From positions 21,386,282 to 21,450,281 of the forward strand of contig OZ024914.1 of the NCBI GenBank assembly GCA_964017125.1: a DNA stretch of 64,000 bases, given 5' to 3'. Origin of the DNA: Flabesymbios commensalis (lineage: Eukaryota; Annelida; Polychaeta; Terebellida; Flabelligeridae). A model generated the notes under the pieces. That model worked only from the letters and a program-made list of their open reading frames with translations, did no database searches and had not been told where the DNA came from. A program made the translations under genes and the position numbers. This document shows, piece by piece, positions 54,827-64,000 of this stretch. Each line of letters begins with the position of its first letter. Position 1 is the stretch's first letter.

Positions 54827-55873
54827 TTGCATAAAAATATTGTTATAGGTAATATTTATAGGCCTCCCAAGGATTTAGTAAATAATTACCGCAATTTTAA
54901 AGAACAATTAATACCCATTTTTGCACATTTACATAGTATAAATCTTGAAGCTGTAATTGCGGGGGACATGAATATTGATCTCCTTAAAATAAACGAGAGA
55001 AACGTATTTAATGAATATTTTGATAGCATGATTAGTCAGGGTTTTTCCCCCTGCATTACCCTCCCTACAAGATTTTCTAAACGAAGTGCTACATTAATTG
55101 ACTATTTTCTGCTAAAATTTTCAGAAAAATATGGCGATACTTCATCCGGCATTTTATTCAATGCTATTTCTGACCATTTACCATATTTCGTGTGTCTCAG
55201 CACAAATTTTTTTAAAAAACAAGTAGCAAGAAGTATCAAAATAAAACCTACTAGGGAGTCTTTGGATAACTTTCGACATGAAATTAGCAACGGCGAAATG
55301 TATAATTTGCTTGACAAAAATATTAATGCAGACCCAAACAACAACTACAACATTGTCCACGATACCATACACAAAGCCAGAATTCGACATCTAAGCACAA
55401 AGAAAGTGAAATTCAATAAGCACAAACACAAGAAGAATGACTGGATTACATTAGGAATAATGAAATCAATTAAATTTCGCGACAATCTCTACAAGACATT
55501 CAAAAGTACACAGATTGACACGCCAGAACATGCAAACATAAAAACAAATTTTCAAACATACAACAAAATAATAAAGAAAAACATCCGTTTAGCAAAAAAA
55601 TTGTACTACAATCAGTTATTTGAAAAAAATAAATTTGATATGAAAAACACATGGAAAATAATTAAAGAAGCTTTGGGTAAACTTAAGAATAAAAAGAAAT
55701 TCCCTGATCATTTTAAATTTAAAGGAAAGCTTATAACAGATAAATATGTAATAGCAAACAATTTCAATGATTTTTTCATAAATATAGGTCCAACTCTTTC
55801 TTCGAAAATTAAACCTAATTCTAAAGCCAGCTACAAAGATTTTTTTGAAAAACAAAACAAATCATGTATTTAA
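54827..55873 (+). pseudogene. LINE ORF2 middle: endonuclease C-part and linker
   Basis: 348 codons. NIVIGNIYRPPKD, then AVIAGDMNIDLL (the GD-x-N catalytic motif), TLIDYFLLKF and ISDHLPYFVCL (the SDH catalytic motif) complete the nuclease. After about residue 130 comes a Lys/Asn-rich linker (KNDWITLGIMKSIKFRDNLY) leading into the RT. It ends by a frameshift at FFEKQNKS. Confidence 0.9.
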
Positions 55874-57014
55874 TTTCCAAACTATTGATCGAACAATTGT
55901 TCTGAAAACAATTAATGACCTACCAAATAAAGCAAGTTGTGGCTTCGATAATTTATCTCTTAAACTAATAAAATCAATTAAATTCAACATTCTAGATTCT
56001 CTGACTTCCATCATAAACCAGTCACTCATGTCGGGTGTATTTCCAGACAAGCTAAAATTGGCTAAAGTAATTCCTCTATATAAGAAAGGAGATTCAACAA
56101 TCGCCGATAATTACCGGCCGATCTCTTTATTACCCACGTTATCCAAAGTTTTAGAAAAAATTGTTTATAATCAATTATTCGCATATTTCTCTGATAAGGA
56201 ACTTTTTTATCCAAGCCAATACGGTTTTAGACGAGATCATTCTACAGAATTGGCTGCAACAGAGTTAATAGATTTAATCATTCAAAAATTAGATGCAGGC
56301 AAATTACCTTTAGCTATTTTTTTAGATCTCTCAAATGCCTTTGATACTCTTAACCACGATATTCTCCTCGATAAACTTCGTTATTATGGAATTACGTCTA
56401 AGGAATTTTGCTTTTTTAAATCTTATTTAAATAATAGAACCCAGTATGTTGACTACGACGGAACAACCTCTGATATCAAACAAATAACTACTGGTGTTCC
56501 TCAAGGATCGATTCTAGGCCCCCTTTTATTTATCATTTATATTAATGATATATCAAATGCCAGCAATTTTTTTAAAGCTATTCTTTATGCAGATGATAGT
56601 ACTTTAATTACTACACTAGATACGTCCGATGTCAATATAAATTATGAGTTGTCCAAAATAAGCAATTGGCTCAAATTGAATATGTTATCCATTAATGTTT
56701 CGAAATCAAAATTTATTGTATTCCATATGCCGCAGAAAGGTTTTAACATACCATCTTTAAATATTAATAACACTAACATAGAACGGGTTACAGAATTTAA
56801 TTTATTGGGTATCATCATCCATCAACACCTAAAATGGGACTCTCATATCAATAAAATTGCTCTGAAAATGTCATCTGCAACTGGCATCATTTACAAATTA
56901 AAAAATATATTCCCTCAAAATATCCTTTTAACTTTTACTTTTAACCTTTTACAACACATTAATTTTACCACACATACATTACGGCATTTTATTATGGGGT
57001 TACAACCTAAATAG
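55845..57014 (+). pseudogene. LINE ORF2 reverse transcriptase
   Basis: 389 codons. RT motifs in order: KLAKVIPLYKKGD, YRPISLLPTLSKVLEKI, QYGFRRDHSTELA, LAIFLDLSNAFDTLNHDIL (first Asp), GVPQGSILGPLLFIIYINDI, and ILYADDSTLI (YADD, intact), then LLGIIIHQHLKWDSHI. All catalytic residues are present. The frame is lost near 56940 and resumes as ILQKKAIRAI at about 57025. Confidence 0.95.
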
Positions 57015-57024
57015 AATATGTATT

Positions 57025-57462
57025 TTGCAAAAAAAGGCCATCAGGGCAATAACACTTAGAAATTATATATCCCACACCGAACCCATTTTCAAACGTCTGG
57101 GAATATTAAAAATTGAAGATATATTTTTATTAAATCAATTAAAGTTTTGCTTTAGGCTATTAAATAATAATTTACCTGTATATTTTAAATCGATACAAGT
57201 TTCCAGGCACCACGAAACTCATTCATATAATACCCGTAACAAAGAAAACGTTCACAAAAATAGAGTTTTTCATGTTTTTGCTGAAAAATGTATTCGTTTT
57301 TCAGTGCCGTCTTTACTGAATTCAATTAATAAAAACATAATTAACAAAATAAACACCCATAGTTACGCATCATTTATAAAATATGCGAAATATAAATTTT
57401 TAGATAATTATTCAAATCACTGCTCTATACCTATATGTTATGTTTGTCAACAAAATCGTTAA
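57025..57462 (+). pseudogene. LINE ORF2 C-terminal segment
   Basis: 145 codons: QKKAIRAITLRNYISHTEPI, FKRLGILKIEDIFLLNQLKF, then HSYNTRNKENVH and a basic helical end with the stop at 57460. QKKA-R-I and H-Y-TR are standard in the C-terminal part of jockey/CR1-group ORF2 proteins. Confidence 0.9.
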
Positions 57463-57474
57463 ATATATGTAAGT

Positions 57475-57650
57475 TGTATACCTTTATGAGTGTATCTATA
57501 TGTATGCGTGCGCACGTATATATATGCCTATATGCATGCATTTCTGTGTGTTTACGTGTATAGATATATATATGTATGTGTGCGTATGTATATATATGTG
57601 TATATGTATGTGTATGTATAGGTGTATGTATGTATATATATATATAAGTT
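57475..57650. repeat. TATG/TGTA microsatellite in the LINE 3' UTR
   Basis: Imperfect alternating purine-pyrimidine repeat (ATATATGTATGTGTGCG and the like) directly after the ORF2 stop. Confidence 0.85.
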
Positions 57651-57967
57651 ATCTTAATTTTTAAGCTAATCGCAGCATGGATTGCGTGACCGGACCTCTC
57701 CTACCATAGAAGCCGCTCTCATCACATCACGTTCTCATCTGATTCCCATGTCCTTCTTTTATTTACAATATCACTATAGCCACAATTATTAAATATATGT
57801 TTTGCATTTTTTTCATAGGTGACCTCCACGAAAGCGACTCTTCTAAAAGTCTTTTGGAGGCCTCCTGCACCAGGAAACAATAACACTTTTTATTTTTAAA
57901 TTGTACTGATATATGTTTTGTTTTCTGTTACAAATAAACGCATCTTCTTCTTCTTCAATACAAAATG

Positions 57968-58149
57968 CATTAACCCTTCCAGCACAGGGACCGTCTGTAG
58001 ACGTCTGAATTCAGATGTCTGAAGGCAGTCCCCGCGCTAAAAGAATTTAGAAAAAATTATAATGGCAGTAGACCCATAACATAGGTACTCAAGTGAAGCA
58101 GATCGAGCTAACCAAGATATTAATGATTTCTTTCAATTTGAAATCATCA
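57968..58149. repeat. Family Q element copy
   Basis: TTAACCCTTCCAGCACAGGG opens it. A hairpin, TCTGTAGACGTCTGAATTCA with GATGTCTGAAGGCAG, follows, then ATAATGGCAGTAGACCCATA and GATTTCTTTCAATTTGAAAT, matching the 13728 copy in order. Confidence 0.65.
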
Positions 58150-58925
58150 AAAATGTCTTCATTAGCTCTTTTTACTTTAATATGGCCATAAGATGTGAAC
58201 ATGTCCATAGACTTGAATTTCGGAAGTCTTTTAAATTTTGTGTTGATGTGGCAACGTAGCTAGTGTGCCTAAAGCCACATTTCTTATTTTTGTCCGAAAT
58301 TAAATTTCGTCCCTGTTTCAGCAGCTCCTTGGGATGACATCAATTTTCGTTTTTAAGTCCTTACTGAAGTAGTGTATCCCACGGATCATGTTTTTATTTT
58401 TTTCGATTGAATGCTCTCACAGCATTGGGACACATGCTGAAGGCATCGGCCCAGCGTTGGGTAGACAATCAGTGCCGCAGGTGTGTCCTCCCGTGTCCTG
58501 ACTATACGACACCAATTAGCGGCGACTGCTTCGATCTTACCGTCTGATACGTGGGAATATGTGATGTAAAGTGCTGAAAATTGCTGACTTGTTTTGTTTA
58601 CATGGCAATATACGACCTGGAAATACAACTATTTCACTCTTTTCGGTGCTTTAAAATTGTTTTTTGACTTTTTCGTATTTTTAGTTAAGATCAGTAGGCT
58701 ATATAGCTTCATATAAATTAAATTTTTAAAATTGACAACATTGAAAATGACTCATCCCAGGGGGTCCTGTGTTTCTTAACTGATAAATGCAAAAACACAC
58801 AATTTAAAAAACGCAATTCCACTCTATGGATATGTCCACATCTTATGGACATATTAAGAAGCCAAAATAAAAATACTGATCTTTTGATGATTTTAGCCCG
58901 ATTGTGTCGCTTTAAAGACTCAATA
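58150..58925. mobile_element. Family S element interrupted by about 460 bp
   Basis: The left arm, 58150-58330, includes CTTTAATATGGCCATAAGAT and CATTTCTTATTTTTGTCCGA. The right arm, 58790-58925, includes AACACACAATTTAAAAAACG, ATTAAGAAGCCAAAATAAAA and GATGATTTTAGCCCG. These correspond to the two arms of the 5264 copy. The insert holds a diverged family P core (58418-58475), so another element probably entered later. Confidence 0.7.
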
Positions 58926-58939
58926 ATGATCTCAAGTGA

Positions 58940-59700
58940 AGTCGGTTATTTTTTAATTAGATCAAAGTGGACATTTTTCAGGCAATATCCCTCCCTGAAT
59001 CACACATTTTGTTTTATAATAATGGTCCAGCTATCTGGCAGTGTGTCCGATATTACCCATATTAATGTCAATAATGGCTATCTGGCATGGTTTACCCATC
59101 CTCCTGGCAGCAAGTCTTGACACAGCGAGGCCGTCAGGCCAAGCCTTGCTGAATTAGCCATACCATCCACCTATTGGGGTAGGGAGGGAGATTTAGATAT
59201 TGAATATTCATTAGTTTTTCAAAAAATGTCTTTTTAATGTTGGCTCACCATTAATTCAACCCTCATGCACGTTGCGGTGAGATGTGGTGGTCTGTGTCTG
59301 AGACGTTTCCGATGAGCTACTCGGCCAGCAGACATGTGTTGTTTAATGTAGTGCCGGTGTCGTAGACAGTGGACCCACATTAAAACAACACTCATGCAAG
59401 AGGTCAAACTTGGGTCAAACAGAAAAAATATTTTTTGAAAGTCCCCACTCCAATAGGCGGATTCAACCCTGTTTCAGCAAGGTCGGTCTACGACCTCAGG
59501 AATAGCCAGCCTTGCAGAGGAAGATGGGTTTACCAGATATCAGGCCTATTAAATTTATTCTGGCCGATAGTCGGCCATTTTGAGTTTGACGAAGTTTAAT
59601 TTTTTCAGGGCATATCCCCACCTAAAACCACACATTTTGTTTTAAAGTAATGGTCTAGCTATCTGGCATGGTTGAGATAGTTCTATATTACCCATCTGCT
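58940..59700. repeat. Partly duplicated segment with family P copies in its middle
   Basis: 58968-59065 (ACATTTTTCAGGCAATATCC, CACACATTTTGTTTTA-AATAATGGTC) is repeated at 59595-59700 (AATTTTTTCAGGGCATATCC, CACACATTTTGTTTTAAAGT). Between them a reversed pair, GCCTTGCTGAATTAG (59142) and CTGTTTCAGCAAGGTCGG (59469), flanks family P copies at 59237-59300 and 59325-59400 (GTGCCGGTGTCGTAGACAGTGG). Confidence 0.65.
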
Positions 59701-60030
59701 TTTCTGTGGTTTAAATAAGAAGGCTGTTTATAACCCAGATACTTTGTTGTTGGCTAAATCCGAAGTTGAAATAGGTATATAGTCTGGTTTCTTAAATACG
59801 GTTAAATTAGAAGGTTGGAATTGTTATTTAGCCCGGGTTGTTTGATGTGGAAAAGTTATTTAGCCTGGATGCTTTGTTGTGGGTTAAATAAGTAGGTCAC
59901 ATAGATTGATATAGTTATTCCGGGTGATTTTATGTGCGTTGAAGACGAAGATTGAAATAGCTCTATGACCCACTTGTTTTACGTGGGTTATATTATAAGA
60001 AGGCTTTTATTATTATTTAGCCCAGGTTTT
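59690..60030. repeat. Minisatellite, unit about 50-60 bp
   Basis: Recurrent TTATTTAGCCCGGGTTGTTT, ATGTGGGTTAAATAAG-AGG and GATATAGTTAT phrases; about six diverged units. Confidence 0.75.
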
Positions 60031-60215
60031 TTTTCGAGATTTGAAAAAAATAAGCGTGGGCGGGGGGCGGCCCTCAAGTTTTTTGTTGTTATATTTAGGT
60101 CAATTTTGGTGGCTTTTTAAAATAATGTAGCGAAAAAAGTGGGGCCGTCTCCCCTCCCCCGCCCTGGATCTGCGGCCGGCATTTCCCGTCATTAAGTTGA
60201 CTATAGGCCTATATT

Positions 60216-60292
60216 TACCTAATGTTGGTTTAATGTTGGCCCAGTGTCGTAGACGGTGGACCAACAATAAAGTAACCTTGGGTGAATGTCTC
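60216..60292. mobile_element. Family P copy
   Basis: GTTGGTTTAATGTTGGCCCAG, then TGTCGTAGACGGTGGACCAAC and AATAAAGTAACCTTGGGTG. Confidence 0.8.
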
Positions 60293-60871
60293 AGATACTA
60301 AGCAATGTAAAATGCACATCGGGGGTCGTAATCAAATGCGGCCATCAATTCACATATATTTGGTAGTATTCCAGCTTTCATATTTTTTTGTAAATGTTGC
60401 AAGCGATAATTGTTGTCATGTGTCAGGGATAGGCCTATATTTACATTGTATACAAGTTTATTTTCACGCGGCATAACTTACCTGTTAATTTTTATAAGGT
60501 CCTGGTGTAGGCTATTCAGTTTCGTGATTGAGCGCCAAAAAACAAACATTGACAGCAGGGCATTGAAAGAACGATTTTGATTGGTTGTCATTGTCGGGTT
60601 AAATGAGGGTTTTAGTCGTCTTGCACACCCCGTGACGGGGTAAATAGACACTTCCTAACAGATTACACATTGTTTATATTGGTATTTATACTATACAGAA
60701 TTCAGGACATCGAATGGCCAATTTACCTTGTTTGACCTTGTTTGGACCGAGGTGAGAATTTTGAGTTTGCCGAAAATTAATGTTCCGATTGAGGGAAATT
60801 ACAAGTAGTTTTAACATTGTTTATCATTATACTCAACAAGCTGATGAAACATCTGTCGGTATGAGCGTAGT
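60293..60871. other. No gene; one family T motif at 60625-60650
   Basis: CACCCCGTGACGGGGTAAAT at about 60627 is the reverse form of the family T end at 45590. Nothing else was recognised. Confidence 0.6.
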
Positions 60872-60955
60872 ATATCGCCCCCTTGGATATGAAAGGGTGT
60901 ATCTGCCACTTCACAAAGTGGCAGATACACCCTTTCATATCCAAGGGGGCGATAT
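60872..60955. repeat. Perfect 84-bp palindrome, 40-bp arms, 4-base loop
   Basis: ATATCGCCCCCTTGGATATG and AAAGGGTGTATCTGCCACTT are answered exactly by AAGTGGCAGATACACCCTTT and CATATCCAAGGGGGCGATAT after the loop CACA. A perfect match over 40 pairs implies a very recent origin or gene conversion between arms. Open frames on both strands across it are shadows. Confidence 0.97.
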
Positions 60956-61458
60956 ATTTATATTGGTAAGGAAACACTTGTGCCCCATCTTGTGGCAACT
61001 TTGATTTATTTGTCACATAATTATTCATACTATATAAGGGGTGATAGATCACCTTTAAGATCAAAACACCTGGGCTATAACACAGCCATGCAGATGTCAA
61101 GCTGTGACCTTATACTCTTGACAGGCTTTCTGGTACGAATTGTTATGCGTTTTGGTACGAGCTGTATCGTACAGTTCGAGACAGCATGTGTTGTCTGCTT
61201 ACGAAATGTCCGTGGTACAATTTGTCAAGATACTTGGTAGCTCATCCCACCAACTGAATTTATAATATTGACATTTTAATTAATCAGACTTGTCCATAGC
61301 ATAATATCTGATAGCATACAAACTATATTTTTGAATCTACAGCGGTATGTCTATTGTGGATTTTTATTAGAGGCTTTTGCGTGTTCGTCGACAATGATTT
61401 TGTTGCACATGGTCATGTTTATTATCAGGATTATCTAGCTTTGAGCCACAATAGAATC
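60956..61458. other. No gene recognised
   Basis: The 86-codon frame at 60980-61240 contains several Cys but no recognisable domain. Confidence 0.45.
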
Positions 61459-61578
61459 CCAGCAAGCACAATACGTAGAACAAATTACGGTTTATTGTTC
61501 GTCCAACGTCGTAGACGGTCGGATACCACATCCACATCAAACCAGCATTGGTTTCACGTCTTGTGTTTGTTGTGCTAG
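61459..61578. mobile_element. Family P copy, both ends recognisable
   Basis: It begins CCCAGCAAGCACAATACG and ends CTTGTGTTTGTTGTGCT. The core is GTTCGTCCAACGTCGTAGACG-GTCGGATACCACAT. It is whole but moderately diverged. Confidence 0.88.
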
Positions 61579-61805
61579 CCATTATATTAGACAACACATT
61601 AAAAGTTTATGACTTTCAAAACCTTTTTTTTTAGTGTCGCGTTATCACATAAGCACTTGAACAATATAATAACTATAATCTGATAATAGCAGCGATGTCT
61701 GGATTTTCAGTCACAGCTAACAACCTAGATAAGCAAGATATGTTGAAACAACTCGGCAAAAATTATTATCTTTTGAATATTCACATTTTCATTTTTGACA
61801 TTTTC
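61579..61805. other. Short unique stretch
   Basis: Nothing recognised. Confidence 0.5.
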
Positions 61806-61915
61806 TCTAGCAACCCAGCAAACATGACACATTCACCCAAATGCTGGCCTAATTTTAGTCGACCGTCGACCCAACATTAAGCCATCATTGAGTGAACATC
61901 TCGTGTGTTCTGGGA
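61806..61915. mobile_element. Family P copy
   Basis: It runs CCCAGCAAACATGACACATT to CTCGTGTGTTCTGGG. The core TCGACCGTCGACCCAACATT has lost part of its left half. Confidence 0.85.
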
Positions 61916-64000
61916 ATTATCAATGAGCAACCATGTAAACCATGAGTACCCTGATGACATCGCAAGCTCTGACAGATATACCAGCTTATAGTACACTCCC
62001 TTGTGGCACAAAAATGCTATTGTGGGATTTTTTACGTAATTCATGCCAATAAATGTTTTTGTGAAGATTTTTAACTGAAATTTCCATAAAATCATCTAGG
62101 CATTTTTTTGTGTGGCCATTCAGGACCATTGACAGCCTAGAATCCAAAATGGCCACTAAGCGACATAGATTTATGGGGTAGTGTTACGTAAGCTTATATA
62201 ACATATATTATATCATATAACAGATAATTAAATTCCCGTTCTAACAATACATCACCAATTGCAGTGGAGTGTATGCTAAAACAAGTTTTTTTATTATAAA
62301 ATAAGCAAAAGGAATAGCAAATATCCTAGTCAACATGGTCTAAAAAAAAACATAATAAATCGTACTTATTTGACATATCCATATCTGGTCTTTGTTTGCT
62401 GAACCCAGATGTGTGCATGCTTAAAAATGTGCAATATAGTAATTGTAAAAACAAAAAAAAGAATTTTGTGACCCATTCTATGTTTTTTTCTGTAGCTGGA
62501 CATTGATTAATCACAGTTGGAACAACACCTAATAATCTAAGTGTGTACTTTACGGAATAAGCTATAGGTATCATTTTTTTGGTTGTGTTGATAGCTATCA
62601 CTGAACATTTCCTATTGTGAAAATCTTACGTTTTCGTACTTTAAACATTTATCATATTTGCATTGCTCTTTGAAAGACTTAATTACAGCAGATTATTTCC
62701 AGTAATATATGTTAAGTTAAGCTCATTGGCTTTACACATTCAGCTCCTTTCGCACTAGAAGCCAAATTAATCCGGATATTTATTATTGATATACTCCTAG
62801 CAAACACGAGATGTTTTTTTATAATGACAACACTGGGTATTTTCGTTTTACTCTCAATCTATGATCAAAAGATGAATTTGGAGTATATAAAAATTGAGCT
62901 TCCTTGAAGTGTATGATAATATCATTGTGATTGTATTCGAAATATCCGACTGACATTTGAATAGTATTCAACACATTCTGATCGTATTTGAGGAGGATCT
63001 GAACGACAAGCCATTTCTAATACTGTAAAAATGAGCCGGAATACACCTCTATATTATTACTAGTCTTCGCTATGTGGATTATTACAGTATTCAGGCAGTA
63101 ATCGAACAACACTCGCGTGGCATCATTTGAAGTGCATTCTGAAGCTTCACATTGCTTACTAACAGCTTCCTACCTGTTAGTACTTAGTTTCAACTAAATT
63201 CGATCTGTATTTTGTGGACAATTGTTAGGCCTACTGTACCTAGAATATGCAAGTATAAGTCAGAAGCATTCAAGTTGGAATCGAAGTATTTATAATCCCT
63301 TCAAATGTGTGTGTTAGGCTTGAATTTTGCTGATCCGTGCTCAGTCTGAAGAAACATTTAACATGCTTTATGCCACCACCCTATGTGCATAGAGTCATAA
63401 ATGCATTTCTGATGTAGCGTATGGTCAAGTGGTCACAAGTAGGCCTATACGTGTATTGACTTCATGAATATCAACCCTAGGGCTAAATGTCCTGTGATAA
63501 ACGTACAGACCTTGAAACCGCACTGCTGGTCCACCGCCTACCACCACGCTGTCCGCACATTAATGGCCAAAGTTATCAGGCTGAATGTATCGGGGTTTTT
63601 TTCTGGGGTAGCACATCGCACAGTCAGGATATACCTAGAGTTTAGTTGTATTTATCATGTCTGTATGTAACCTACTCGCTGCGAATGCGAGGGTGAAATT
63701 ACTTTCGAGTTTATACAGCAAATACGGGCATTGAGTCTATGTTTCTTTAAACGTTGGGCAACCGTATGTGATAATAGCTCCATATTAAACCAACATAGCC
63801 TGATATTTCAATTCGATTTAAGTCATTTTTGTAAGATTTTTTTTTCTAAAAAAAATTATCAAAGCTTCCTGGGTGTAACACATTATATAAGAATTATAGT
63901 TGTCCATAAGATCTAGTAACGTTAGGCGATGATATATGCCAACATACGTTGCAGGGTGATATTATCAGGGCAACCACTAAATATGGTAATGTTAGTGATA
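61916..64000. other. No gene recognised; family P fragments
   Basis: A left end, CTAGCAAACACGAGATG, lies at 62797-62813, and CGTTGGGCAACCGTATGTGA with CCATATTAAACCAACATAGC lies at 63752-63800. 63510-63560 (CTGCTGGTCCACCGCCTACC) may be another decayed core. The remainder is AT-rich without recognised motifs. Confidence 0.5.

Larger units (their letters stand above)
54285..57960 (+). mobile_element. Nearly complete jockey/CR1-group LINE ORF2 with 3' UTR
   Basis: Endonuclease and reverse transcriptase can be followed from MFDENILRSFGG (54290) to the stop at 57460. A 3' UTR follows with a TATG/TG-rich microsatellite (57475-57650), an AATAAA (57934) and a TTC repeat at about 57943-57954. Breaks seen: a 50-bp tandem duplication (54594-54693), an in-frame TAA at 54758, a one-base shift near 55860 and another near 56940. 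The long intact stretches between them (348 and 389 codons) indicate a recent insertion. The 5' start is not certain. Confidence 0.9.

Noticed and set aside
54285-57960. LTR-type element
   Set aside because: No long terminal repeats, and the RT is preceded by an endonuclease of the exonuclease/phosphatase fold and followed by a LINE-type C-terminus.
60777-61100. 107-codon - strand frame and its + strand counterpart
   Set aside because: Both cross the perfect 84-bp palindrome and mirror each other.
61354-61597. Opposed open frames on both strands
   Set aside because: They cross a family P copy; palindromes give matching open frames on both strands.

Overview
The window is AT-rich animal nuclear DNA, most likely from a marine invertebrate. 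The grounds are: exons with GT/AG borders and phase-matched reading frames, an animal SLC5 transporter exon, a Ly6/quiver-type domain split over two exons, tRNA-derived SINEs, L2/CR1-type LINEs, and a very high density of small inverted-repeat elements. No bacterial operon, rRNA, true tRNA gene or CRISPR array is visible. The species cannot be named from the sequence alone.

Host genes are few. (1) A Ly6/quiver-like gene on the + strand has one exon at 8066-8211 and another at 14600-14743. Both begin in phase 1 and carry the cysteine pattern of the family, but the frame slips once inside the first. The last part of the preceding intron plus the start of the first exon has been amplified about eight-fold in tandem, giving a run of decoy splice acceptors. 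(2) The first coding exon of an SLC5 sodium/solute symporter (SLC5A8/A12/A6 group) lies at 44914-45252, and a decayed duplicate of it lies at 37632-37910. Later exons are not in the window. (3) A weaker candidate exon at 25076-25244 resembles the second Ly6-like exon.

Most of the rest is mobile DNA. LINEs: an L2-type 3' part on the - strand (19841-21470) whose 3' tail has grown into a 245-bp tetranucleotide array; a - strand LINE 5' part with coiled coil, SGNH esterase and endonuclease start (22600-24074); a - strand reverse transcriptase element (about 48390-50212) sitting inside a small palindromic element; an ORF1 (51759-52589); and a nearly complete jockey/CR1-group ORF2 (54285-57462) with a 50-bp tandem duplication. 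A Tc1-like transposase relic is at 4500-4680. Two dimeric tRNA-derived SINEs keep perfect target-site duplications.

Small inverted-repeat elements fall into several families, called P, Q, R, S and T here. Family P (ends CCAGCAAACAC, core TTGGNCCAACGTC-GNA-GACGTTGGNCCAA) has about 20 copies, roughly one per 3 kb. Some are dimers, one is split by a LINE, and several abut exons. A 4-kb element at about 40497-44484 has inverted ends of about 330 bp, each with an 18-bp perfect palindrome and an array of GATTGACTAACG-type motifs. It lies between the two SLC5 first exons and is the best candidate here for something undescribed.

Tandem repeats (1.6-4.1, 7.6, 18.7, 35.3, 38.6, 45.8-47.8, 53.2, 59.7 kb) and long hairpins account for much of what remains. 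Stretches where nothing was recognised are listed as such.
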